The notes: generated from the sequence alone by a model not told the origin. 64,000 nt of DNA from Providencia sp. (GCF_003533305.1 NZ_DOEH01000016.1:202608-266607), one strand, 5' to 3'; shown: positions 51,755 to 62,576, counted from the stretch's first letter. Program-made: numbers and translations.

Positions 51755-54652
51755 ATGCTACGTCTATCCAAAAATATCGCTCACTTATTCTTCTTATTTA
51801 CCCTGCTTTTTTGGGGGAATGCACTTGCAGCTGAACCACTTTGGCAAGTTCTTCCTGAAACGATAAATAAAAGTGAAAGTGACTCAAGAGAGTACAAGGC
51901 AATAAAACTGAATAATGATATGACAGTTTTATTGGTATCGGATCCTAAAGCCACAAAATCGCTAGCTGCGGTTTCGTTACCTGTCGGTAGTATCGATAAT
52001 CCAGATAACCAATTAGGTCTTGCTCATTATTTAGAGCATATGGTCTTAATGGGCTCTAAAAAGTACCCAGAGCCAAGTAGTTTCTCCGAATTTTTACAAA
52101 AACATGGTGGTAGCCACAATGCTAGCACTGCATCACATCGTACTGCATATTATTTTGAAGTTGAAAACAGTGCATTGCAGCAAGCTACAGATAGGCTAGC
52201 GGATGCATTAGCAGAACCTTTACTTGACCCTGTAAATGCAGATAGAGAACGTAATGCGGTAAATGCAGAGCTGACAATGGCACGCTCTCGCGATGGAATG
52301 CGCCTATGGCAAGTGCGTTCTGAAACGTTGAATCCCTTACATCCTAACTCACGTTTTGCAGGCGGAAATTTAGAAACATTAAAAGATAAGCCTAATAGCA
52401 AGTTGCAAGATGAATTGGTCAGCTTTTATAAACGTTATTATTCTGCGAATTTAATGAATGGAGTGCTCTATGGCGATCAATCTATTGATTCATTAGCTAA
52501 AATTGCACAAGATACTTTTGGGCGTATTCCTAATTTTAATGCGAGTGTTCCCTCTATAGATATTCCTGCGGTAACTGAGAAAGAAAAAGGTATTTTCATT
52601 CATTATGTTCCTGCTCAGCCACAAAAAGCGATTCAAATAGAGTTCAGCATCAAAAATAATATGGCTGATTTTCGTAGTAAAAGTGATGAATATATCGGTT
52701 ATTTAATTGGTAATCGTAGTCCTGGGACATTAGCCGATTGGCTTATTTCGCAAGGACTAGCTGAGGGTATTAGTGCATCTGCATCACCAAACGCTGACCG
52801 TAACTACGGCTCATTCTCCATTTATGTCACTTTAACGGATAAAGGACTAGAAGAGCGAGATCAAATCATAGCTGCAATTTTTGCTTATATTGATTTGTTG
52901 AAAAAAGATGGCGTAAACAAAAGTTATTTTGATGAAATTGCTAATGTCCTTAATTTATCCTTTCGTTATGGCTCCATCGTTAGAGATATGAATTATATCG
53001 AATGGCTATCTGATCAAATGATTGATATGCCAGTTAATCATGTACTTGATTCTGATTATATTGCTGATAAATATGATCCTGCTGCGATTGAACAACGATT
53101 AGCCGAGCTAACAGCAAAAGAAGCAAGAATTTGGTTTATTAGCCCACAAGAGCCGAGCAATAAGAAAGCATACTTTGTTGATGCTCCTTACCAGGTAGAT
53201 AAAATTTCAGCTAAACAATTTACGCAGTGGACTCAATTAGAATCGAAAATGGATTTTAGATTGCCTACATTGAACCCGTATATTGCTGATAATTTGTCAT
53301 TAATTAAAACAGATAAAGCCTATAAGCATCCCGAATTTATCTATCAAGATGGCAACACTCGCGTACTGTATATGCCAAGCCAATATTTTGCTGATGAACC
53401 AAAAGCAAATATTACATTAGCACTGCGGACTAAAGAGGGTGATAAAGACGCTAAATCTCAAGTTAGTAGTGCATTACTGCAATATATATCTTCATTGAAA
53501 ATGGATGAGTTGCAATATCAGGCATCTGTTGCTGGCATGTCTGTATCCGTTTCTCAAGGTGGTGGTTTGCAGCTTAATGCTAGCGGTTATACGCAGCATC
53601 TACCTGAGTTATTTTTATCCATGACGAAGCTCTATTTAACTTTTGAACCAACGCAAAGAGAACTGGTTCAAGCGAAGTCTTGGTATAAAGAACAAATAGA
53701 AGTATCAAATAACGCGAAAGCTTATGAACTGGCAATGCAACCGCTCCAACGTATTAATAGCGTACCTTATTTTGAGCAAGAACAAAGGTTAGCAGTACTT
53801 GATACTATCTCGTTGAAAGATATCACTGATTATCGTTCTTTAGTTGTAGAAAGTTCGGCCTTGCAAGCTATCGTAGTGGGTAATTTAACCGAGCAGCAAA
53901 GTATTGAGACGATAAAAAAGGCGAAAGATTTACTCAATAGTAAGGGTAAAAATTGGTGGCGCGGAGATATTGTTGTCATTGATAAAAACTATTTAGCCAA
54001 TTTTCATAAACAAGGGAATAGTTCAGATAATGCGTTAGCAGAGATCTTTATTCCTGATGGTTATAACCGTATTGAAGGTGCGGTATTGTCCGGTATTTTA
54101 TCTAAAATTATTCAACCATGGTTTTATGATCAACTCCGAACCAACGAGCAGCTCGGTTATGCTGTATTTACCTTTAAAGCTGGATTAGGTGATCAATGGG
54201 GAATCGGTTTCTTATTACAAAGTAATGTGAAATCGCCAGATTATCTAAATACTCGTTACCAAGAGTTTTATGCTTTAGCGTTAGATAAATTAAAGAAACT
54301 ACCTGCTGATGAATTTGAGCAGTATAAACAATCGATGATTACAGAAATGAATCAGCCTCCACAAACTTTCTATGAAGAAGTTGGGCGTTATTCTTCTGAT
54401 TTTTCGCGTAATATTTTTAGTTTCGATACCCGTGAAAAAGTTTTAGCTGCCCTAAGTAGTGTTACACAAGCTCAAGTTATTGCTTATTACGACAAAGCGG
54501 TGATGAAACACCAAGGATTAGCATTAACCTCTCAGGTTATTGGTCAAGGCGTAAATGCAAAAACAGGGTATGCGCAGTTAAAAGACTGGGTGCTTTATCC
54601 TAATGCTACAGAATTACAAAAGATTTTGCCTATAAAGGAAGATGCTGAGTGA
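51755..54652 (+). CDS. ptrA: Protease III (pitrilysin)
   Basis: A periplasmic M16 zinc protease that degrades small peptides such as insulin fragments. The 965 residues begin with a signal peptide ending at ALA-AEPLW. The inverted zinc motif HYLEH lies in LAHYLEHMVLMGSKKYPE, with the distal Glu ligand in ERNAVNAELTMARS. The C-terminal half is the inactive M16 repeat. It is inserted between recC and recB, as in E. coli, and its stop overlaps the recB start. Confidence 0.97.
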   Translation: MLRLSKNIAHLFFLFTLLFWGNALAAEPLWQVLPETINKSESDSREYKAIKLNNDMTVLLVSDPKATKSLAAVSLPVGSIDNPDNQLGLAHYLEHMVLMGSKKYPEPSSFSEFLQKHGGSHNASTASHRTAYYFEVENSALQQATDRLADALAEPLLDPVNADRERNAVNAELTMARSRDGMRLWQVRSETLNPLHPNSRFAGGNLETLKDKPNSKLQDELVSFYKRYYSANLMNGVLYGDQSIDSLAKIAQDTFGRIPNFNASVPSIDIPAVTEKEKGIFIHYVPAQPQKAIQIEFSIKNNMADFRSKSDEYIGYLIGNRSPGTLADWLISQGLAEGISASASPNADRNYGSFSIYVTLTDKGLEERDQIIAAIFAYIDLLKKDGVNKSYFDEIANVLNLSFRYGSIVRDMNYIEWLSDQMIDMPVNHVLDSDYIADKYDPAAIEQRLAELTAKEARIWFISPQEPSNKKAYFVDAPYQVDKISAKQFTQWTQLESKMDFRLPTLNPYIADNLSLIKTDKAYKHPEFIYQDGNTRVLYMPSQYFADEPKANITLALRTKEGDKDAKSQVSSALLQYISSLKMDELQYQASVAGMSVSVSQGGGLQLNASGYTQHLPELFLSMTKLYLTFEPTQRELVQAKSWYKEQIEVSNNAKAYELAMQPLQRINSVPYFEQEQRLAVLDTISLKDITDYRSLVVESSALQAIVVGNLTEQQSIETIKKAKDLLNSKGKNWWRGDIVVIDKNYLANFHKQGNSSDNALAEIFIPDGYNRIEGAVLSGILSKIIQPWFYDQLRTNEQLGYAVFTFKAGLGDQWGIGFLLQSNVKSPDYLNTRYQEFYALALDKLKKLPADEFEQYKQSMITEMNQPPQTFYEEVGRYSSDFSRNIFSFDTREKVLAALSSVTQAQVIAYYDKAVMKHQGLALTSQVIGQGVNAKTGYAQLKDWVLYPNATELQKILPIKEDAE

Positions 54653-57600
54653 GTAAAACGCAGATGAGTTCCCAATTGCTAGATGCTTTTTCATTGCCTT
54701 TGCAAGGCCAAAGATTAATAGAAGCATCAGCTGGTACAGGCAAAACCTATACAATAGGGATACTTTATCTGCGTCTTTTGTTAGGCCTTGGAGGCGATAA
54801 CTCTTTTCCAAGGCCACTTAGTGTCGAAGAAATCTTAGTTGTTACCTTTACAGAGGCTGCAACTAATGAATTACGAGGGCGTATTCGTGAACGAATTCAT
54901 GAAATGCGTTTGGCTTGTTTAAGAAACGGTGTTGGTTTTGAATCTAAATCTGAATATATCGAGCTGTTAAATCAATTACCCGAACAAGAACAAAGAGAGT
55001 TTGCAGCAAACTGGTTACTAGCCGCTGAACGTCAGATGGATGAAGCGGCTATTTATACTATTCATGGTTTTTGTCAGAGAATGCTTGTTAATAATGCCTT
55101 TGAATCAGGGGTGTTATTTGAACAAACTATGATTAAGGATGAATTTCCTATTCAAAAACAAGCTTGTGCTGATTTTTGGCGTCGCCATTTTTATCCTCTC
55201 GATTATTCATTAACTAAGGTCGTGCAGTCACAATGGAATGGTCCTGAAGCTCTTTTAGCGGAGATCCGTACCTTTTTACAAGGTGATATCCCATTAATTA
55301 TAAATCAACCAAAACAGTCAGAAACGCTGGAAGAACGTCATTCTCGACTTATTTCATTAATTGAGTCCGTTAAATCATCATGGATATCAAATGTTGCTGA
55401 TTTTGAAAAATTAATAACTGATTCTGATGTTGATAAACGCAGCTATAGCTCTCGTTTTCTACCAAGTTGGTTGGTGAAAATAAGCCAATGGGCTGGGGAA
55501 GCCACTGAGGACTATCAGCTGCCTAAAGATTTAATTCGTTTCTCTCAATCTGTTTTACATGAAAAATCAAAAAGTGGTTCAGGTCCTGAACATATTGTTT
55601 TTGAGCAAATAGAAGGGCTGCTTGGGCAATCCCTTACAATAAAAGATCTGGTTATTCCCTTAGCTATTACACAAGTAAGACAAACTATTGCTCATGAAAA
55701 GCATCGTCGGGGAGAAATGGGATTTGATGATTTACTCACTCGCTTAGATAATGCATTAAAACAAGATAGTGGAAAATTTCTTGCCGATGCAATTAGCCGA
55801 CGTTTTCCTGTTGCTATGATTGATGAATTTCAGGATACAGATCCTCAGCAATATCGTATTTTTCAGCGAATATACCAAGACGTTGATAACAGTGCATTGC
55901 TATTTATTGGCGATCCAAAACAGGCTATCTATGCTTTTCGTGGCGCAGATATTTTTACCTACATTGAAGCTAAAAAACAAGTTAGTGCTCACTATACGTT
56001 AGAAACAAACTATCGCTCATCTCAGAATATGGTTGAGGCAGTTAATTTTCTTTTTAGCCATTGTGATTCTCCCTTTATCTTTGAACAAATTCCTTTTCAG
56101 CCTGTTAATTTCGCACCAAACAATCTAGGTAAGAAGTTTGTCCATGATGGTAACAATGTTAAAGCATTAACTTTTTGGCAATTAGATGCCGAAGCTGTTT
56201 CCGTTGCTGAATATGAGCAAGCAATTGCTCAGCAATGCGCCGTACAAATTGCTCAATATTTGCAGGGGGGATTGCAAGGTAATACTTATTTTTTGAATAA
56301 AGAAAATCACAGAACCCCTGTGGCCGCCTCAGATATTACAGTACTCGTTCGTAGCCGTAGAGAGGCCGTATTGATTCGTGATGCCTTGAATCGATTAAAT
56401 ATACCTTCCGTGTTTCAGTCTAATAGAGAAAGCGTTTTTTCTACTCAGGAAGCTAGAGATCTGCTTTGGTTACTGCAAGCTGTCATGACTCCTGAAAAGG
56501 AGCGAGTGCTGCGTAGTGCATTAGCAACAGGTATGTTTGGGTTGAATGCGAGAGAAATCGATGAACTGAATAATAACGAAAAAGCATGGGAAAAATTAGT
56601 AGATGAATTTACTCGTTATGCAACGATTTGGCATAAACGAGGGATACTTCCAATGCTACGAGTGGTTATGGCGGAGCGCCATATTGCTGAAACTTTACTA
56701 TCAGGGCTTGAAGGCGAACGCCGTTTGATGGACATCATGCATATGGGAGAATTATTGCAGGAGATGTCTCTTCAACTTGAAGGTGAGCACACACTTACGC
56801 GTTGGTTAGCACAACAAATTGCACATCCTGACCATCAATCTGATGTACAACAAATGCGTCTTGAAAGTGATAAACATCTTGTACAAATTAGTACAATTCA
56901 TAAATCGAAAGGGTTGGAATATAAAATTGTTTGGTTACCTTTTGCTAGTAATTTTTTACCACAGTCAAAAGGGCTTTATCACGACAGGAATGATTACGGT
57001 ACAAGATTAGACTTAGATGATACTGATGAAAATGTCGCTTTAGCAGATGAAGAGCGTTTGGCAGAAGATTTACGATTACTTTATGTCGCTCTGACTCGAG
57101 CAATTTACCATTGTAGTGTGGGTATTGCTCCACTGATTAAAGGTAATCGTAAGAAAAGTGGTGAGACTGATTTACATCTATCTGCTCTTGGTTTTTTATT
57201 GCAAAAAGGGCAAGCAGGAGATAGTTCACTCTTAAAAAGTATGTTGAACGAAATAAGTAATGAAACTATTGATGTCACTATTATTAATTCGCCTGAATTT
57301 AAGCGCTTATCACTAAATAAAAATGAAAATGAAAAATTAGCGGCAAGACAAGTCTCTCACTATTTTGATGATCATTGGCGAGTTACGAGTTATTCAGGCT
57401 TAAGTTATAACGCAGGTCATACAGAAGCGGAACAAACTATTTCAGCGATACAATTTGCAAGCTCACTTGCTCCAAAAATGGATATTGAAGCCAGTATTGA
57501 CGTAGAGCAACAAGAAACTAATGAAATAGCGTTAACGGCACATCAATTTCCGAAGGGGGCATCACCGGGTACATTTTTACATAGCTTAATGGAAGAAATT

Positions 57601-58257
57601 AATTTCTCTCAAGAAGTGCCTTTAGAATGGTTAACTGAACAGCTCGAAGCTTCTGGTTTTGGTTGCCAATGGGCTCCTATGCTGCAAACTTGGTTGGATG
57701 CAATCGTCAACGCACCACTGGCAAATGATGGATTATGTTTATCTGCTTTACAGCCTCAAGACCAGCTTGACGAAATGCAATTTTATTTACCAATTGAAAC
57801 CTTGTTAGATGCTAGAGATATTGACCAAATAGCGCATAAATACGATCTGTTATCAGCGAATTGTCCACCTTTGAGTTTTGACAAGGTTCAGGGGATCTTA
57901 AAGGGATTTATTGATTTAACATTTTTTTGGAATGGTAAGTTTTATCTACTTGATTATAAATCAAATTACCTTGGTGAGGACGCATCTTGTTATACGCCAG
58001 AGGCAATGTCTGAAGCCATGATTGATCATCGATATGACCTCCAATATCAGTTGTATTCATTAGCGTTGCATCGTTATCTCAAGCAGAGGCTCCCTGACTA
58101 TGATTATGAACAGCATTTTGGTGGTGTTTATTATTTATTCTTGAGAGGAATTGATAGTGCCGAGTCTAAGAATGGCATTTTTTTCCATCGCCCGTTATTA
58201 GATTTTATCAATGAGTTTGACCAACTGTTTCGCGATGCACAAGATAGGGGGCAGTGA
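54649..58257 (+). CDS. recB: Exodeoxyribonuclease V subunit beta (RecB)
   Basis: RecB is the 3'-5' helicase and the nuclease of RecBCD. The start GTG 54649 overlaps the ptrA stop (GTGA) with AAAGGA nine bases upstream; an ATG at 54664 is an alternative. UvrD-like motifs are EASAGTGKT (residues 26-33 region), MIDEFQDTDPQQYRIF and HKSKGLEYKIVWLPF. The C-terminal nuclease has FIDLTFFWNGKFYLLDYKSN with Asp1102 and Lys1104, corresponding to the E. coli catalytic Asp1080 and Lys1082. At 1202 residues it is about 20 longer than in E. coli. Confidence 0.97.
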   Translation: MSKTQMSSQLLDAFSLPLQGQRLIEASAGTGKTYTIGILYLRLLLGLGGDNSFPRPLSVEEILVVTFTEAATNELRGRIRERIHEMRLACLRNGVGFESKSEYIELLNQLPEQEQREFAANWLLAAERQMDEAAIYTIHGFCQRMLVNNAFESGVLFEQTMIKDEFPIQKQACADFWRRHFYPLDYSLTKVVQSQWNGPEALLAEIRTFLQGDIPLIINQPKQSETLEERHSRLISLIESVKSSWISNVADFEKLITDSDVDKRSYSSRFLPSWLVKISQWAGEATEDYQLPKDLIRFSQSVLHEKSKSGSGPEHIVFEQIEGLLGQSLTIKDLVIPLAITQVRQTIAHEKHRRGEMGFDDLLTRLDNALKQDSGKFLADAISRRFPVAMIDEFQDTDPQQYRIFQRIYQDVDNSALLFIGDPKQAIYAFRGADIFTYIEAKKQVSAHYTLETNYRSSQNMVEAVNFLFSHCDSPFIFEQIPFQPVNFAPNNLGKKFVHDGNNVKALTFWQLDAEAVSVAEYEQAIAQQCAVQIAQYLQGGLQGNTYFLNKENHRTPVAASDITVLVRSRREAVLIRDALNRLNIPSVFQSNRESVFSTQEARDLLWLLQAVMTPEKERVLRSALATGMFGLNAREIDELNNNEKAWEKLVDEFTRYATIWHKRGILPMLRVVMAERHIAETLLSGLEGERRLMDIMHMGELLQEMSLQLEGEHTLTRWLAQQIAHPDHQSDVQQMRLESDKHLVQISTIHKSKGLEYKIVWLPFASNFLPQSKGLYHDRNDYGTRLDLDDTDENVALADEERLAEDLRLLYVALTRAIYHCSVGIAPLIKGNRKKSGETDLHLSALGFLLQKGQAGDSSLLKSMLNEISNETIDVTIINSPEFKRLSLNKNENEKLAARQVSHYFDDHWRVTSYSGLSYNAGHTEAEQTISAIQFASSLAPKMDIEASIDVEQQETNEIALTAHQFPKGASPGTFLHSLMEEINFSQEVPLEWLTEQLEASGFGCQWAPMLQTWLDAIVNAPLANDGLCLSALQPQDQLDEMQFYLPIETLLDARDIDQIAHKYDLLSANCPPLSFDKVQGILKGFIDLTFFWNGKFYLLDYKSNYLGEDASCYTPEAMSEAMIDHRYDLQYQLYSLALHRYLKQRLPDYDYEQHFGGVYYLFLRGIDSAESKNGIFFHRPLLDFINEFDQLFRDAQDRGQ

Positions 58258-60143
58258 TGATGAAAGAACTCTTTAATAAAGGTATTGAAGGGCACTTATT
58301 TACCCCACTTGATGTTCAATTTGCTTATAGTATTGCTGATGATAAAAGCCCTATTCTATTAATGCTAGCCGCCTTGTTAAGTGCTGAAACGATGGCGGGT
58401 AACGTTTGTTTAGCCCTATCTGATGTGTCCGCTAATTCATTATTCGCAGGACGTCATCCTGAAATTGCAGCTGAATTTTGGCATGCTATGGGAAATCCTG
58501 ATGAAGATTCTATTTATCAATCAGTTAAAGATGCAAAACCTATCTCTTTAGCGGCAGATAATAAAATAACACCGTTAGTTTTGTCTGGAGATTATTTATA
58601 TTTTCAACGTATGTGGCAGCATGAGCAATGCGTTGCTGAATATTTTTCACAAACTTCTATGACTCATAGTGATAGCGATAAAGTTAAGGCTATTTTAAAT
58701 GATTTATTCCCTGAAATTGATTCAGGTAATGAAATTGATTGGCAGAAAGTTGCTGCGGCTGTTGCGGTAACAAGTAAAGTTTCCGTTATTTCTGGGGGAC
58801 CAGGAACGGGTAAAACAACAACGGTTGCTCGTATTTTAGCAGCACTAATCAAGTTAGAAAATAAACATGAAGGGCATATTAGGATTGAGCTTGCTGCTCC
58901 AACAGGTAAAGCAGCAGCAAGATTAACTCAGTCCTTGGGCGAGGCGATGAAATTTATGCCGCTAACTGACGATGAGCGTAAAGTTCTACCAAATCAAGCT
59001 AAAACACTACATCGCTTATTAGGTGCACAACCTGAAAGTCAGCAATTTCGCTATCATCGAGATAATCATTTAGTGCTGGATATTCTGATTATAGATGAGG
59101 CCTCAATGGTTGATTTACCGATGATGGGCAAACTAATTGAAGCACTACCTCCTGAAGCGAGGTTGATCTTTTTAGGTGATAAAGATCAGTTAGCCTCCGT
59201 TGAGGCGGGTGCTGTACTGGGAGATATCTGTCGCTTTTCTAATGTTGGATATAGCTCTGAACGCGCATCACAACTGACGTATCTTACTGGATATTCTTTG
59301 ACTGATTTTAGTGCAAATGAAGGGCCTATTATTCGAGATAGCCTGTGCTTATTAAGGAAAAGTTATCGCTTTTCAGCGCAATCAGGAATTGGGCAGCTAT
59401 CTTTTGCTGTTAATGAAGGGAATGCTAAACATGCGCTAAAGCTTCTCAATGAACAATTACCTGATGTACATAATTATGTGCAAGATACTCAAGAAGATTA
59501 TGTTCAAATATTGCTCGATGCATCTCAGTTTTATCAAGAGTATTTATTATCTGTGAAAGCAGGTAATACAGCTGAAGAAATTTTGAATAAATTTAGTGAG
59601 TATCGTTTACTCACAGCGCTAAGAGAAGGACCTTATGGCGTTGTCGGACTTAATGATAAACTCGAAAAACTATTGCATAGACAAGGACTTATTACTCGAC
59701 CGTTTAACAAGTTTAATAAACACTATGCAGGTCGGCCAATTATGATCAACCGAAATGATAGTCCGCTTGGATTATTTAATGGTGATATAGGTATTATTTT
59801 ACCTGATGAAGAAGGTGCTCTTAGAGCCTATTTCCAATTTCCGGATGGCATTATAAGAGGTATTCAACCGAATCGCTTACCATCACATGAAACGGCTTAT
59901 GTGATGACAGTACATAAATCGCAAGGCTCGGAGTTTGCTCATACTGCATTAGTTTTACCTAAGATATATTCTCCGGTGATCACTCGAGAGCTGGTATACA
60001 CGGCAATGACTCGCGCCAAAAAAGAATTATCTCTTTATTGCTGCCCTAAAATATTACGTAGAGCGATTGAGACACCGACAAAACGGCGTAGTGGTCTTGC
60101 TTTACAATTATATACGTCATATTCAACGTCACAGGATTATTGA
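58257..60143 (+). CDS. recD: Exodeoxyribonuclease V subunit alpha (RecD)
   Basis: RecD is the 5'-3' helicase of RecBCD. Walker A is GGPGTGKTTT near residue 180; IIDEASMVDLPMM, FLGDKDQLASVEAGAVLGD and MTVHKSQGSEF are further superfamily 1B motifs. Three start codons stand in a row (GTG 58254, ATG 58257, ATG 58260); AGGGGG five bases before 58257 favours that ATG. The protein is about 628 residues against 608 in E. coli. Confidence 0.97.
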   Translation: MMKELFNKGIEGHLFTPLDVQFAYSIADDKSPILLMLAALLSAETMAGNVCLALSDVSANSLFAGRHPEIAAEFWHAMGNPDEDSIYQSVKDAKPISLAADNKITPLVLSGDYLYFQRMWQHEQCVAEYFSQTSMTHSDSDKVKAILNDLFPEIDSGNEIDWQKVAAAVAVTSKVSVISGGPGTGKTTTVARILAALIKLENKHEGHIRIELAAPTGKAAARLTQSLGEAMKFMPLTDDERKVLPNQAKTLHRLLGAQPESQQFRYHRDNHLVLDILIIDEASMVDLPMMGKLIEALPPEARLIFLGDKDQLASVEAGAVLGDICRFSNVGYSSERASQLTYLTGYSLTDFSANEGPIIRDSLCLLRKSYRFSAQSGIGQLSFAVNEGNAKHALKLLNEQLPDVHNYVQDTQEDYVQILLDASQFYQEYLLSVKAGNTAEEILNKFSEYRLLTALREGPYGVVGLNDKLEKLLHRQGLITRPFNKFNKHYAGRPIMINRNDSPLGLFNGDIGIILPDEEGALRAYFQFPDGIIRGIQPNRLPSHETAYVMTVHKSQGSEFAHTALVLPKIYSPVITRELVYTAMTRAKKELSLYCCPKILRRAIETPTKRRSGLALQLYTSYSTSQDY

Positions 60144-60305
60144 TAAAGTAGCGTTAGTTAGCCTCTATTCTCCTTGGATTAGCTTTGTTTTTTCTTACAT
60201 GGATTTTGGATCATATAGAGTAAGATAATCGATTCTTTTAATTTGCTTATTCATGATATTGAGCGGATTTTTAAAATTTAATAATAATGAGTTGAAGGTA
60301 ATTAT

Positions 60306-60875
60306 ATGGATAACCCACAAGAAATGACCGCAGTGACGGTAACGCTTAATGCTAGGCTTGACCCAGAGCATCGTGCTGACTTAGAAGATGCAATTGATGA
60401 AGTCATGAAAGGTATGGAAAAGAATATTCATGTTACTGGTGGTGGAACCTTATTATCAGATAATGGTGAAGCGCAAGAATGTGATATTGAGTTGGCTTTA
60501 GCTGATGCTAATGATGAAAACATTAGTTTAATTATTCAGCTTTTTACTTCAATGTTAGCGCCAAAAGGTTCCCGCTTATTTATTCATGGTGAAGATACTA
60601 AAATTGATTTTGGTACTGACGAAGGTTTAGCGCTTTATTTTAACGGCACTGAATTATCGGATGAAGTTTATGAGAATGGTGATATCAATGAAGTGTTTGA
60701 TACACTTGATGAAGCAGTTGAAGATATAGGTAGCATTCATAGTGTATGGGATGGTCCAACAGAAACCGCATTCTATTTTTATGGTACATCATTTGCGGAG
60801 ATGGAAGCGGTACTTAAACCACATTTAGATACTATTGCACTTTGCCAAAAAGCGAGAATTGTACAAATCGCTTAG
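60306..60875 (+). CDS. Strongly acidic protein of unknown function
   Basis: A 189-residue protein that I cannot assign to a named family. It has about 39 Asp/Glu and 10 Lys/Arg, no signal peptide and no membrane segment, so it is probably a soluble cytoplasmic protein. Notable stretches are VTVTLNARLDPEHRADLEDA, HVTGGGTLLSDNGE, DEGLALYFNGTELSDEVYEN and TETAFYFYGTSFAEME. GAAGGT precedes the ATG, codon use is like its neighbours, and it runs with recD after a 162-bp gap. In E. coli K-12 argA follows recD directly, so this is an extra gene. Confidence 0.85.
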   Translation: MDNPQEMTAVTVTLNARLDPEHRADLEDAIDEVMKGMEKNIHVTGGGTLLSDNGEAQECDIELALADANDENISLIIQLFTSMLAPKGSRLFIHGEDTKIDFGTDEGLALYFNGTELSDEVYENGDINEVFDTLDEAVEDIGSIHSVWDGPTETAFYFYGTSFAEMEAVLKPHLDTIALCQKARIVQIA

Positions 60876-60931
60876 TAGGAATCGCTTAAAAGTGCTATGG
60901 AATACAGGGCACGTTGAATAACGTAGTGTAA

Positions 60932-60969
60932 TTCAAGCTGCAGTAAATTAAGTAAAACTGCAGCTTGAA
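60932..60969. terminator. Hairpin between the acidic-protein gene and argA
   Basis: TTCAAGCTGCAGT (60932-60944) and ACTGCAGCTTGAA (60957-60969) form a perfect 13-bp stem with a 12-nt loop between convergent genes. No T-run follows on either strand. Its ends resemble ERIC termini (CTTCAAGCTG), so it may be an ERIC deletion remnant. Confidence 0.5.
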
Positions 60970-60984
60970 GAATGGTGAGTCTAA

Positions 60985-62328
60985 TTATTTATCAGCTTGA
61001 TTTTTTAAGTCTAACATTAAGATTTTAGAGCGGCGTTGATAGTTGTATAAAGCCTGCTTTTTCAATGGTAGCATCTCAATTTCTGCGGGAACAAAACCTC
61101 TTTCTTGAAACCAATGAATGCTGCGGGTCGTTAGTACAAATAATCTCTCCAGTCCAAATTGTTTAGCTTGGACGGCAACTCGATGTAATAGTTCTTCGCC
61201 ACGAGCAGAACTACGATAATCAGGATGAACAGCAACACATGCCATTTCACCGAGTTTTTCTTCTGGGTATGGATAGAGTGCTGCGCATGCAATCACTAAA
61301 TTATCACGTTCAATAATCGTAAATTTATCAATTTCCATTTCGAGTTGTTCTCGTGAACGCCTCACGAGGATACCTTGCTGCTCTAATGGTCTGATTAATT
61401 CTAAAATCCCACCGATATCATTGATATTGGCTCTACGGATTTGTTCTGCACTTTCCATAACTATTTGAGTGCCGATACCGTCACGAGAGAATAATTCTTG
61501 AATTAATGAACCATTTTCTTGATAGCTTAGTAAGTGGCTACGACGGACTCCTCGACGGCAGGCTTTAGCGGCTCCGCGTAAGAAGCGAACTGTACCTGAG
61601 TAATAATCACCATCAGATTCAAGCTCTTGAATACGATTTTCAGCTTCATTAGGAAATAATTCAGACAGTATATTACCGTCTTTATCTGCTACACCTTGTG
61701 AGGAACAAAAACCGATTAATTTCTCTGCTTTAATTTTTACAGCCAGTTGAGTGGCAACCTCTTCTGAGGTTAAATTAAAACTTTCCCCAGTTACTGATAC
61801 AGCAACTGGGCCGATTAAAACGATTGAACCATTGTTAAGCTGATTATTAATAGCATCTTCATCAATGCGGCGAATCCTACCACTGTGGTAATAGTCAACA
61901 CCGTCATCGATACCAAGAGGTTGTGCGATAACAAAGTTACCACTTACCACGTTAATATGAGCGCCTTGTAAGGGGGTGTTACTTAAGCTCATTGATAAAC
62001 GCGCAGTAATATCTAATTGTAATGCACCAGATGCTTGCTTAACATATTCAAGAGTACTCGCATCGGTTACGCGAGTATGCTTATGATAAATAGCATCATA
62101 GTTGTGTTCTGATAAAATTTGTTCAATTTGTGGGCGAGCACCATAAACAACGACAATACGAATGCCAAGGCTATGCAATAGTCCTATATCATTAACAATG
62201 CTTGGAAAATTTTCATGCGCAATCGCTTCACCACCAAGCATTATAATAAATGTTTTGCCGCGGTGGGCGTTTATATAAGGAACCGAATGGCGAAATTCAT
62301 CAACCAATTCGGTGCTGCGCTCTTTCAT
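60985..62328 (-). CDS. argA: N-acetylglutamate synthase
   Basis: ArgA makes N-acetylglutamate, the first step of arginine synthesis, and is arginine-inhibited. The start ATG 62328 ([17 protein letters not shown]) has AGAGGG upstream and aligns with E. coli MVKERKTEL; the open frame continues 23 codons upstream without family similarity. An amino-acid-kinase domain ([29 protein letters not shown]) is followed by a GNAT domain ([33 protein letters not shown]). The 447 residues compare with 443 in E. coli. Two ARG boxes lie directly upstream. Confidence 0.97.
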   Translation of the reverse strand: MKERSTELVDEFRHSVPYINAHRGKTFIIMLGGEAIAHENFPSIVNDIGLLHSLGIRIVVVYGARPQIEQILSEHNYDAIYHKHTRVTDASTLEYVKQASGALQLDITARLSMSLSNTPLQGAHINVVSGNFVIAQPLGIDDGVDYYHSGRIRRIDEDAINNQLNNGSIVLIGPVAVSVTGESFNLTSEEVATQLAVKIKAEKLIGFCSSQGVADKDGNILSELFPNEAENRIQELESDGDYYSGTVRFLRGAAKACRRGVRRSHLLSYQENGSLIQELFSRDGIGTQIVMESAEQIRRANINDIGGILELIRPLEQQGILVRRSREQLEMEIDKFTIIERDNLVIACAALYPYPEEKLGEMACVAVHPDYRSSARGEELLHRVAVQAKQFGLERLFVLTTRSIHWFQERGFVPAEIEMLPLKKQALYNYQRRSKILMLDLKNQADK

Positions 62329-62341
62329 AATTACCCTCTTA

Positions 62342-62380
62342 AATGAATTTTTATTCGTAATTACTGTATTTTTATTCTTT
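62342..62380 (-). promoter_or_regulatory. Tandem ARG boxes (ArgR operator) of argA
   Basis: AATGAATTTTTATTCGTA (62342-62359) and ACTGTATTTTTATTCTTT (62363-62380) both fit the 18-bp ARG box and are separated by 3 bp, the standard ArgR hexamer spacing. They overlap a candidate minus-strand promoter (TTGATA 62397-62392, 17 bp, TAAAAA 62374-62369). Confidence 0.8.
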
Positions 62381-62576
62381 TTGGCAGTAAATATCAAGTA
62401 AAAGATGGCATAAAAATAATAACAATTATATTTTTGAGGTTTACATATCTCTAAATTTAAATGTGTATTCTTAATGACAGAGTGCTAATGATTAGTTAGA
62501 GTGCTTGCATCTAGCCAATATATTGGCATTTATTCTAAAATCGTCTTATTTATCAGCTCTAGGTTCGGAATTATTG

